This document shows positions 1-5,164 of a stretch of DNA of 5,164 nucleotides, one piece after another (position 1 is the stretch's first letter; each line of letters begins with the position of its first letter). Source of the DNA: Clostridium sp. (GTDB lineage Bacteria > Bacillota > Clostridia > Clostridiales > Clostridiaceae); NCBI GenBank assembly GCA_003539755.1, contig DPOH01000215.1, positions 1 through 5,164 on the forward strand, written 5' to 3'. Position numbers and translations under genes: made by a program. The notes under the pieces are model-generated. The model searched no databases and was not told where the DNA came from. It worked only from the letters and a program-made list of their open reading frames with translations.

Positions 1-906
1 TTTGTTTGTTATTTCTTTATGTTCTGCATTACCACTAAAATTGACACCTGGAGAATCATTTATAATAATCTTTTTTCCGCCTAAAAAACCATCATAATAA
101 GTGCTAACTATAACCTTATCAGAAGCATTCAATTCATTATCGTTAAGTAATGTTTCTTTATCGGCCATTAGTGTTAAATCATGGTCATATTCGCATATAC
201 ATCCATCTTCAAATGGTTTACCAATAATAGAATGAATTTTACTTGTACATGCCATGTTTTGAGATAAACTTATATATTTTCCAGTTAAAGCATTAATAAA
301 GGTAGACTTTCCTGCACTCATATTTGCAGTTATCATAAGTATTGATGATTCTTTCTTTTTAAAATGTAAATTATCATATACTGCTTCAACATATTCTTTT
401 TCTACCTTTAGAGTTAAATCTTTTATGTAAGTTCTTATTTTTTTATAACTCTTAGCAGCATAAAACATTTTACTTATTATTTCTTTTTCATTTTTCATAT
501 CAGGAAAATCTGATATATAACTATCTATGACCTCTTGCATACTATCTGAATAAATATATTTGCTTTCAAATCCTAAAATATGAAATAAATCAATTAACAT
601 AAAATGTTTATAATATTGTATATCATGTGTTGAAGTAGGTTCTAATAGTTCATCTTCCATTAATAAATTTTCATAAAGATTTATTTGTGCTTTAACATAT
701 TTTAATCTATTCCATTTACCTATGCGTAAATATTTTTTCAACAAATCTAAATATTGTTTTCTAATACTAATAGTAGCTTGTACAATAGGATTTTTCTCAA
801 TTATATTTGACATACATAAGAAATCTATATTGATATCACCCACCTCCAATCTTTGATTATAAATTTTAGTTTTCTGCTTATTTGCATTTTTCTTGTGCTT
901 TCTCAC
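1..906 (-). CDS. Dynamin-family large GTPase, N-terminal 302 residues (gene runs off left edge)
   Basis: This is an open frame with no stop from the GTG at 906 to the window edge, so the C-terminus is missing. A helical-looking, Lys/Tyr-rich region of about 185 residues precedes a GTPase domain. The P-loop reads ANMSAGKST (about residues 194-202), with Lys200 and Ser201. Thr221 in MACTSKIH fits the G2 switch I threonine, and DSPG at 284-287 is the G3 motif. A P-loop with Ala in place of the first Gly (A-x-MS-[AS]-GKST) followed by an ACT motif is typical of bacterial dynamin-like proteins, which hydrolyse GTP and often act on membranes. The GTG start is chosen because an AGGAG lies 9 nt upstream and an in-frame TGA lies just before it; no in-frame ATG has a comparable site. 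A second GGAGGTG around 840 lies inside the reading frame. It is divergent from the transporter genes, so a functional link is not implied. The G4 motif and membrane or stalk regions lie outside the window. The family call is firm; the cellular role is unknown. Confidence 0.82.
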   Translation of the reverse strand, partial: MRKHKKNANKQKTKIYNQRLEVGDINIDFLCMSNIIEKNPIVQATISIRKQYLDLLKKYLRIGKWNRLKYVKAQINLYENLLMEDELLEPTSTHDIQYYKHFMLIDLFHILGFESKYIYSDSMQEVIDSYISDFPDMKNEKEIISKMFYAAKSYKKIRTYIKDLTLKVEKEYVEAVYDNLHFKKKESSILMITANMSAGKSTFINALTGKYISLSQNMACTSKIHSIIGKPFEDGCICEYDHDLTLMADKETLLNDNELNASDKVIVSTYYDGFLGGKKIIINDSPGVNFSGNAEHKEITNK

Positions 907-947
907 ATCAATTGTCTCCTGTCATTCATTATTAATATTGTTGTCTT

Positions 948-1003
948 TTAATATTTTAAATAATAAACTTCTTTCATTTTAAATATCCATTTACCAACTC
1001 CTT
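948..1003 (-). other. Leader with a Shine-Dalgarno and two tiny ORFs upstream of the GTPase gene
   Basis: On the minus strand an AAGGAG (998-1003) sits 7 nt before an ATG (988-990) that opens only a three-codon frame, MDI, ending at 979. One base later another ATG (975-977) opens a nine-codon frame, MKEVYYLKY, ending at 948. Both lie roughly 40-85 nt upstream of the GTG start of the GTPase gene. The ribosome site is stronger than expected by chance, but the ORFs are too short to call as genes. They may be a translated leader, a decayed gene start or coincidence. Confidence 0.25.
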
Positions 1004-1033
1004 AAACTTTTCATACTTATAATATACTCTTCT

Positions 1034-1094
1034 TATATGGACACATAATGTCTGTATAATAATTTTTTTATATACAGTTGCCACTTTTGGCAAC
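1034..1094. repeat. Cluster of overlapping inverted repeats in the divergent intergenic region
   Basis: Three helices can form here. Positions 1034-1043 pair with 1049-1058 (10 bp, two of them G-U if read as plus-strand RNA). Positions 1052-1058 (CTGTATA) pair perfectly with 1071-1077 (TATACAG). Positions 1077-1083 (GTTGCCA) pair perfectly with 1088-1094 (TGGCAAC) around a 4-nt loop. The first and second share 1052-1058 and exclude one another; the second and third share base 1077. No T-tract follows the third hairpin on either strand, so it does not look like an intrinsic terminator. The third could also be a dyad operator in DNA: on the minus strand its TTGCCA resembles a -35 box. Confidence 0.5.
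1067..1093 (-). promoter_or_regulatory. Tentative promoter for the GTPase gene
   Basis: Read on the minus strand, TTGCCA (1088-1093) resembles a -35 box and TATAAA (1067-1072) a -10 box. The 15-bp spacer is short for sigma-A. The -35 lies in one arm of the GTTGCCA/TGGCAAC dyad, so a protein binding that dyad would cover the promoter. If real, the transcript would have a leader of about 150 nt containing the tiny ORFs. Other AT-rich -10-like strings occur nearer the gene without a convincing -35, so this call is weak. Confidence 0.22.
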
Positions 1095-1159
1095 ACACTC
1101 TAACAACTAGCCCACTATTCTTTCTGCAAATTACCAATGCATAAAAATACATATTTATG

Positions 1160-1188
1160 TTGACTAAATATTCTTTATAGTGTAATAT
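1160..1188 (+). promoter_or_regulatory. Sigma-A promoter of the ABC importer genes
   Basis: TTGACT (1160-1165) and TAATAT (1183-1188) are separated by exactly 17 bp. The -35 matches the consensus at five of six positions and the -10 at four of six. The predicted transcription start is around 1195, giving a leader of about 75 nt before the permease ATG. The Fur-like palindrome begins just downstream of this start, which is consistent with repression by blocking the polymerase. No other candidate promoter of similar quality lies between here and 1270. Confidence 0.65.
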
Positions 1189-1201
1189 GTTCAAGTAACT
1201 C

Positions 1202-1220
1202 ATTGAAATTAATTATCAAT
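1202..1220 (+). promoter_or_regulatory. Fur-box-like operator
   Basis: The 19-bp site ATTGAAATTAATTATCAAT is a near-perfect palindrome. Against the Gram-positive 7-1-7 Fur core TGATAAT-N-ATTATCA, positions 1204-1218 match 12 of 14 arm bases: the right arm is perfect and the left arm has two mismatches. It lies immediately after the predicted transcription start of the importer genes. A further inverted repeat, AATTGA (1218-1223) with TCAATT (1233-1238), overlaps its right end and may extend the operator. Fur control would mean expression when iron is scarce, fitting an iron or siderophore importer. AT-rich DNA produces such matches by chance fairly often, but position and context favour a real site. 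Confidence 0.6.
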
Positions 1221-1269
1221 TGAATCAAAAAATCAATTTTTCACAATATATTTTTAAAGGGAGATAAAA

Positions 1270-2355
1270 ATGGACAAAAGAAAAACTATAGAAAGTAAAG
1301 AAGATGAGTTGCTGTCTATTAAAGAATATAGAAGTTTCTATAACAATATGGTGAGAGGAAAAATACTTGTATTACTTTTAATACTAGTTGCCTTAGTAGG
1401 TTTAATGATATTAGATATTGCAACAGGACCTGCAAGCATTTCATTTAGTGAAGTAATTTCAACTATTCTTCAGCCACAGCAACAATCTACTCAGATTATT
1501 CAGATTATATGGAAAATAAGATTACCTATAGCCATAATGGCAGTTTTAGTTGGGTCATCATTAGGGATTGCAGGTGCAGAAATGCAGACTATATTAGATA
1601 ATCCCCTAGCCAGCCCTTACACATTGGGAATTTCATCAGCAGCTTCTTTTGGAGCAGCACTTGGAATACTTATGGAAGGTAAATCTATACTACCAGTTAA
1701 TGAGTATTTAATAGTTCCAGTTAATGCTTTTATTTTTGCCATGATTGCTTGTTTCTTCGTTTATGCCATAGCTAAGTTAAAAAGAGGTGCTTCAAGTGTA
1801 ATTGTATTAGCAGGTGTAGCTATTAATCTTCTATTTAACTCATTAGTTTCATTTTTACAATACTCTGCTTCAGATACACAACTTTCATCAATTGTATTCT
1901 GGATGTTTGGTAGTTTACAAAATGCTACATGGGGAAAGGTTGCACTTTTAGCCGTTGTTTTATGTATAACAGTTCCTATATTTGTTTTTGATTCATGGAA
2001 GCTTACAGCATTAAAGCTTGGTGATACTAGAGCTAAAGGTATGGGAATTGATGTTGAGAAGCTTAGATTAAAAACTCTTATACTTATTTCAATTATCACT
2101 GCTGTATCAGTATGTTTTGTGGGAACTATAGGGTTTATAGGTCTTGCAGCACCACATATTGCACGTTCTTTTGTTGGTGAAGATCAAAGATTCTATTTAC
2201 CTACATCAGCATTAGCAGGAGCACTTATACTATCCTTCTCATCAGTATTAAGTAAAAATTTAATACCAGGAACAATATTCCCAGTTGGTATTACAACATC
2301 ATTTATAGGAATCCCATTCCTACTATCTATTATCTTAAGAGAAAGGAAAGTGTAG
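1270..2355 (+). CDS. FecCD/BtuC-family ABC importer permease (iron, siderophore or related metal complex)
   Basis: This 361-residue polytopic membrane protein is the translocation channel of a type II ABC importer and would work as a homodimer. After a charged N-terminus of about 30 residues, the first membrane helix spans roughly 31-50 and more helices follow to the C-terminus. Family hallmarks are visible: KIRLPI (82-87), the GAEMQTILDNPLASPYTLG stretch (102-120), LAGVAINLLFNSL (180-192), WMFGSL (211-216), the coupling region around LGDTRAKGMGI (250-260), GFIGLAAPHIAR (288-299) and PVGITTSFIGIPF (338-350). The length is slightly above the usual 330-350 because of the N-terminal extension. 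A GGGAG site ends 6 nt before the chosen ATG. Only 3 nt separate its stop from the ATPase start, so the two are co-transcribed and probably translationally coupled. The family is certain; the substrate cannot be read from the permease. Confidence 0.95.
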   Translation: MDKRKTIESKEDELLSIKEYRSFYNNMVRGKILVLLLILVALVGLMILDIATGPASISFSEVISTILQPQQQSTQIIQIIWKIRLPIAIMAVLVGSSLGIAGAEMQTILDNPLASPYTLGISSAASFGAALGILMEGKSILPVNEYLIVPVNAFIFAMIACFFVYAIAKLKRGASSVIVLAGVAINLLFNSLVSFLQYSASDTQLSSIVFWMFGSLQNATWGKVALLAVVLCITVPIFVFDSWKLTALKLGDTRAKGMGIDVEKLRLKTLILISIITAVSVCFVGTIGFIGLAAPHIARSFVGEDQRFYLPTSALAGALILSFSSVLSKNLIPGTIFPVGITTSFIGIPFLLSIILRERKV

Positions 2356-2358
2356 CAG

Positions 2359-3128
2359 ATGAATTTAAAAATAGAAAACTTAAGTTTAGCCTATGGCAAG
2401 AAAACTATATTATCAGATGTTAATTTACTTTTAGAGCCTAAAATTATAGCTGTTATAGGACCAAATGGAGCGGGAAAATCAACACTTATAAAAGCTATAG
2501 CTGGTATAAACAAAGCAAAAGAAGGAACTATTAGCTTTAACGATAGAAAAGTTGATAAAAATTATAAAGAGTTTTATTCAAAATACCTTGGATATTTTCC
2601 TCAGTTCTTACCTACTGGTTCAGTACTAACAGTATTTGAAGTTATACTCCTTGGTATGATTGATTCACTATCACTTAGAGTTGGTGATGATGAATTGGTA
2701 AAGGTAATGTCTATAATGAAGAAGCTTGGTATAGATGATCTAGCTAAGAAACGTATGAGTGAGTTAAGTGGTGGTCAGCAACAGATGGTATCATTAGCTC
2801 AAGCAATTATAAAAGATCCTAAGCTTTTACTATTGGATGAACCTCTTAATAATCTTGATATATATATAGACAATTTGAAATATTAGATATTATACAAAAG
2901 ATAACATATGAAAATAACATTATTACAGTAATTGCAATTCATGATTTAAACTTAGCAGCTAGATATGCAGATGAAATTGTAGTTATACATGATGGAAAAG
3001 TATTTGCCAAAGGAACTCCTAAAGAAGTACTTACTAAAGACCTTCTTAGAGAAGTTTATAAAATAAATGCTGAAATAACTGTAGATAATAATGACATACC
3101 ATCAGTTAATCCAATTGGAATAGCATAA
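2359..3128 (+). pseudogene. ABC importer ATPase (FecE/FhuC type), frameshifted as written
   Basis: This gene would encode the ATPase partner of the adjacent FecCD permease. The frame from 2359 gives 175 residues and stops at 2884-2886. It contains Walker A GPNGAGKST (34-42), the Q-loop glutamine Q82 in YFPQ, the signature LSGGQ (136-140), Walker B LLLLDE (156-161) and the D-loop NNLD (164-167). A (TA)5 tract at 2859-2868 then throws the frame. From 2868 the alternative frame continues as good homologous sequence: RQFEILDIIQK, the H-loop in AIHDLNLAARYADEIVV, then DGKVFAKGTPKEVL, to TAA at 3126-3128. Removing one TA unit gives one 255-residue ATPase, the normal family length, with the H-loop histidine at 194. 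As written, the product lacks the H-loop and C-terminal helices and should be inactive. The C-terminal frame has no start codon near its beginning, so re-initiation is unlikely. A ribosome site, AAAGGA, lies 11 nt before the ATG, inside the end of the permease gene. Sequencing error, null mutation and repeat-based switching all remain possible. Confidence 0.88.
2859..2868 (+). repeat. (TA)5 dinucleotide tract at the ATPase frameshift
   Basis: Five TA units lie directly after the D-loop codons for LD of the ATPase gene. The predicted intact form has four units and reads LDIYRQFE; the five-unit form reads LDIYIDNLKY and then stops. One extra dinucleotide therefore accounts for the whole frameshift, with no other change needed. 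The tract is short for a hypermutable repeat, so instability is suspected rather than shown. Confidence 0.8.
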
Positions 3129-3154
3129 TAAACTTATTAAATTAGAGTAAAACA

Positions 3155-3183
3155 TTGATAGTTGTAATGTACATTAACATAAA
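3155..3183 (+). promoter_or_regulatory. Possible internal promoter for the binding-protein gene
   Basis: In the 105-bp gap before the lipoprotein gene, TTGATA (3155-3160, five of six matches to the -35 consensus) is followed after 17 bp by CATAAA (3178-3183, four of six). A perfect 12-bp palindrome, TAATGTACATTA (3165-3176), lies in the spacer between them and could be an operator. Extra promoters before binding-protein genes are common because that protein is needed in excess. In DNA this AT-rich the match is weak evidence. Confidence 0.3.
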
Positions 3184-3233
3184 TACATTATGACTATTAT
3201 ATTAAAACAAATCATAAATAAGGAGATGAATAA

Positions 3234-4394
3234 ATGTTAAAAAGAAAAAAAGGAATTATAAAAATGTGTACTCTGTTATTAGCAGGAACTCTACTATTAA
3301 GTGGATGTTCAAATAGCAGTAGTTCAAAAAAAGAAAATAATGAGACAATCACAATCACTGATGCAGCTGGAAGAGAAGTTACATTAGAAAAAGATATTGA
3401 TAGAATTGTTCTTGTTAGAAGCAGAGATATTTTTGAAGTTGAAGCCCTACTTGGTGATGAAATGCCTAATAAGCTTGTAGGCTGGAGTGATGATTTACAG
3501 ACAAACGATATAGATACATACAAAAAGGTAACAGAAACATTCCCTCAACTGAAAGACCTACCTAGTATAGGTAATAATGCTAATAATACTATAAGTACTG
3601 AAGCAGTATTATCATTAGAACCAGATTTAGTATTAATGAATGTTTCTATGAAACAAGGTAATTTTGATTATGTAGAAAAGCTAGAAGAAGCTGGTTTACC
3701 AATTGTATATTTAGATTCAGTAAGCAATCCACTATCATCACCACAAGAAAGTATGAAAATATTAGGTGAAGTTTTAGGTAAAGAAGATAAAGCAAATGAA
3801 TTAGTTGATTTTATGGATAAACAAGTTGACACTGTTATGTCTCGTATAAATGATATACCAGAAAACAGCGTAAGTACATATATAGAAATTGGTAATGGTG
3901 GTCCTTCAAAAATTGCTAATACATTTGGTAGTTCACCAGAAAAGCCAGATAAATTTACAAGCTGGGGTGTTGTTTTAGATGCACTTAAAGTTAACAATAT
4001 TGCTAAAGGAGTAAGTAAATCATCTCCATTAAATGCAGAATATATTTTAGAACAAAATCCAGATACAATAGTAATAACAGGTCAAGGCTGGGATAAATCT
4101 GGAGCAATGCAAATGGGCTACTATGCTACTGAAGAAAAATCACAAGAATTATTAAGTGGCTTTACTACACGTACAGGATGGGATACTCTTTCAGCAGTAC
4201 AAAATAAAAATGTTTATAGCATTTATCATGGATTCCCACCACATGTATTTGCCTTTGCTGGTGTTCAAGGACTTGCAAAAGCATTCTACCCAGATACATT
4301 TGCAGATTTAGATCCATATGCAAATTTACAAGAATTCTATGATAAGTTCATGCCTGAAAAATTATCAGGAGAATGGTTCTTAAAACTTCAATAA
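3234..4394 (+). CDS. Substrate-binding lipoprotein of the FecB/TroA-like class
   Basis: This 386-residue protein is the extracellular receptor that delivers ligand to the FecCD-type permease. It starts with a lipoprotein signal: basic MLKRKKGIIK, a hydrophobic core and the lipobox LSGC with the lipidated Cys25, then a Ser/Asn/Lys-rich linker. The mature domain opens with ITITDAAGREVTLEKDIDRIV (39-59), the usual first strand of periplasmic-binding domains that follow FecCD systems. Later come SLEPDLVLM and the TRTGWDTLSAVQNKNVYSIYHGFPP region (starting at 312). The C-terminal FAFAGVQGLAKAFYPDTFADLDP and a final aromatic tail resemble binding proteins reported for iron-siderophore or nickel-type uptake. 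An AAGGAG at 3220-3225 sits 8 nt before the ATG and fixes the start; Met11 has no such site. The gene lies 105 bp after the ATPase, a wider gap than the 3 nt between the first two genes. The class is firm; the ligand is inferred as iron-related mainly from the Fur-like site. Confidence 0.93.
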   Translation: MLKRKKGIIKMCTLLLAGTLLLSGCSNSSSSKKENNETITITDAAGREVTLEKDIDRIVLVRSRDIFEVEALLGDEMPNKLVGWSDDLQTNDIDTYKKVTETFPQLKDLPSIGNNANNTISTEAVLSLEPDLVLMNVSMKQGNFDYVEKLEEAGLPIVYLDSVSNPLSSPQESMKILGEVLGKEDKANELVDFMDKQVDTVMSRINDIPENSVSTYIEIGNGGPSKIANTFGSSPEKPDKFTSWGVVLDALKVNNIAKGVSKSSPLNAEYILEQNPDTIVITGQGWDKSGAMQMGYYATEEKSQELLSGFTTRTGWDTLSAVQNKNVYSIYHGFPPHVFAFAGVQGLAKAFYPDTFADLDPYANLQEFYDKFMPEKLSGEWFLKLQ

Positions 4395-4460
4395 TTATAT
4401 GAGAACCACCACCCTCAACCAACTAGAAAAGGGCTGTAATTTTTAATAAATAAAAGATAC

Positions 4461-4507
4461 TAAATCCCCCACAGAAGTCTAATAAAAAGATTTTTGTGGG
4501 GGATTTA
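4461..4507. terminator. Stem-loop terminator between convergent genes
   Basis: A perfect 13-bp stem pairs 4461-4473 (TAAATCCCCCACA) with 4495-4507 (TGTGGGGGATTTA). It can extend inward by four more pairs, two of them G-U, leaving a loop of about 13 nt. Its five G-C pairs in a row stand out in this AT-rich DNA. It lies 67 bp after the binding-protein stop and 48 bp from the stop of the opposing gene, so it probably serves both. Neither side has a perfect T-tract: the minus-strand side is T-rich (a CTTTTATTTATT stretch), while the plus side is only ATTTATAG. Confidence 0.72.
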
Positions 4508-4554
4508 TAGTAAATACAAAATATAATATTTGTTTACTTATACTTTATTAAAGC

Positions 4555-4983
4555 TCAACTTAAATCCCATAGTATATGTCTTTGAAACTTTGATAAATAC
4601 TTAATACATGCTAATTCAAATTTCAATTTACCACCATAAACTTCATGATAAATAAATGTACCATTATAAGTATCTTCTGCTTCGACCTTAATCTCTTCTA
4701 CTCTTATACTATGGAATACCTCATTTAGCCTATCTTCATATTCAATGTTAAAACATTTTTCAAAATCAGCCTTACTTTCAAAATATACTTCAGGCACTAA
4801 ATAATCTTCTTTTACCATAATATCTAACAATTTTATTACTGGTTCTAAATCAGTAGCAATATCACTTTTACTTAGTTTGATTTCATAATCTTCACTCTTT
4901 AATTCCAGATTACCTTCTGAAATCATATTTTTTATATCTTTCATTAATTTTAATAAATTAATTTCTTCTATGTTTTTTAGCAT
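4555..4983 (-). CDS. Hypothetical acidic protein, 142 residues
   Basis: I do not recognise this protein. It is a complete frame with a clear AAGGAG (4993-4998) 9 nt before its ATG and a TGA stop. The product is rich in Glu, Asp, Lys and Ile, with no signal peptide, membrane helix, cysteine pair or nucleotide-binding motif. The first 25 residues (MLKNIEEINLLKLMKDIKNMISEG) look like an amphipathic helix. A mixed middle follows (LEPVIKLLDIMVKEDYLVPEVYFESKADFEKCF), then strand-like segments (VEEIKVEAEDTYNGTFIYHEVYGGKLKFELACIKYLSKF). It is probably a soluble cytoplasmic protein. It has its own leader and promoter and converges on the importer genes, so it is not part of that operon. Small acidic proteins of this kind include immunity proteins and phage-derived proteins, but nothing in the sequence proves either. 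Confidence 0.8.
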   Translation of the reverse strand: MLKNIEEINLLKLMKDIKNMISEGNLELKSEDYEIKLSKSDIATDLEPVIKLLDIMVKEDYLVPEVYFESKADFEKCFNIEYEDRLNEVFHSIRVEEIKVEAEDTYNGTFIYHEVYGGKLKFELACIKYLSKFQRHILWDLS

Positions 4984-5001
4984 TTTAATACTCTCCTTAT
5001 C

Positions 5002-5051
5002 TTATATTAATAAGTTATTATTCCCTTAATCTATTACCATTATTAATATAA
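5002..5051 (-). repeat. 12-bp inverted repeat in the leader of the hypothetical gene
   Basis: TTATATTAATAA (5002-5013) and TTATTAATATAA (5040-5051) are perfect reverse complements separated by 26 bp. In the minus-strand transcript they form an AU-only stem whose 3' arm ends 3 nt before the AAGGAG of the 142-residue gene. No sequence complementary to the ribosome site is obvious, so any effect would come from crowding the site or from a protein binding the dyad. Confidence 0.5.
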
Positions 5052-5089
5052 AATAATGAAGTATACAAATCATAAAAACTAATAATATG

Positions 5090-5098
5090 ATTATATCA
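5090..5098 (-). promoter_or_regulatory. Extended -10 promoter for the hypothetical gene
   Basis: On the minus strand this reads TGATATAAT, a perfect extended -10 element (TG-N-TATAAT). No good -35 lies 17 bp upstream, which extended -10 promoters can tolerate. The predicted start is near 5083, giving a leader of about 100 nt that contains the 12-bp inverted repeat. A second candidate nearer the gene is TTGTAT with TAATAA after 17 bp. Confidence 0.45.
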
Positions 5099-5164
5099 TT
5101 CCTAAATATAAAGTAGCCTAGCCACCATTCTATTCATAAATGCAACTTCTAGTATCTTATATAC
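5099..5164. other. Right-edge intergenic sequence with no recognised feature
   Basis: No open frame with a ribosome site is seen on either strand from here to the edge. The only local structure is a short direct repeat, GGCTA-GGCTA, on the minus strand around 5113-5123. The stretch probably belongs to the upstream region of the minus-strand gene or of a neighbour outside the window. Confidence 0.4.

Noticed and set aside
1195..1269. Cobalamin or other riboswitch in the importer leader, as seen for BtuC-type systems
   Set aside because: The leader is only about 75 nt, AT-rich and lacks any recognisable riboswitch core.
1761..2099. Minus-strand open frame inside the permease gene
   Set aside because: It lies wholly opposite a well-supported permease, has no ribosome site and has no recognisable family content.
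2859..2886. Programmed ribosomal frameshift in the ATPase gene
   Set aside because: No slippery heptamer, stimulatory hairpin or internal Shine-Dalgarno is apparent, and ATPases of this family are not known to need frameshifting. A dinucleotide indel explains the break more simply.
3126..3139. TAATAA-AC-TTATTA inverted repeat at the ATPase stop codon as a terminator
   Set aside because: It is AT-only with a 2-nt loop and no T-tract; this is unlikely to terminate transcription.
3155..3170. Second Fur box before the lipoprotein gene
   Set aside because: Only about 9 of 14 core positions match and the right half is poor; this is expected by chance in AT-rich DNA.
3212..3523. Minus-strand open frame over the start of the lipoprotein gene
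   Set aside because: It is the reverse of signal-peptide and mature-domain codons; its hydrophobic Ser/Leu/Phe-rich product is typical of antisense reading.
3668..3997. Minus-strand open frame inside the lipoprotein gene
   Set aside because: It lies opposite a certain coding region, with no ribosome site and no motif.
4402..4440. C-rich stretch (ACCACCACCCTCAACCAAC) and AAAAGGGCTGT followed by T-run after the lipoprotein gene, as a first terminator
   Set aside because: Only a 4-bp CCCT/AGGG stem with a long loop can form. The stem-loop at 4461-4507 is far stronger.
1..5164. CRISPR arrays, insertion sequences, tRNA or rRNA genes
   Set aside because: No spaced direct repeats, transposase frame with terminal repeats, or tRNA/rRNA-like sequence was seen on either strand.

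Overview
The window is very AT-rich, prefers AGA/ATA/TTA codons, and carries strong AGGAG-type ribosome binding sites and a lipoprotein signal with a classic LSGC lipobox. This points to a low-GC Firmicute, most likely a Clostridium or close relative. The species cannot be named from the sequence alone.

Layout: (1) Positions 1-906, minus strand, hold the N-terminal 302 residues of a dynamin-family large GTPase that runs off the left edge. (2) Positions 907-1269 form a divergent intergenic region. It contains overlapping inverted repeats, a short-ORF leader on the GTPase side, and, on the right, a good sigma-A promoter followed by a Fur-box-like palindrome. (3) Positions 1270-4394, plus strand, form a three-gene ABC importer cluster of the FecB/FecCD/FecE type: membrane permease, ATPase, and substrate-binding lipoprotein last. 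(4) Positions 4461-4507 form a strong GC-rich stem-loop between convergent genes. (5) Positions 4555-4983, minus strand, encode an unrecognised acidic 142-residue protein, preceded by a leader with a 12-bp inverted repeat and an extended -10 promoter.

How it works together: the lipoprotein would capture a metal or metal chelate outside the membrane, the FecCD permease homodimer would form the channel, and the ATPase would drive uptake. The Fur-like site suggests iron-responsive repression and hence an iron, siderophore or haem substrate, although nickel or cobalt complexes are possible for this binding-protein class.

The most notable observation is that the ATPase gene is out of frame as written. 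A (TA)5 tract just after the Walker B/D-loop shifts the frame and stops translation after 175 residues. Removing one TA unit restores a normal 255-residue ATPase including its H-loop histidine. This could be a sequencing error, a recent null mutation or a reversible repeat switch. I did not find a clearly novel multi-gene system; the GTPase and the 142-residue protein are the least explained genes.
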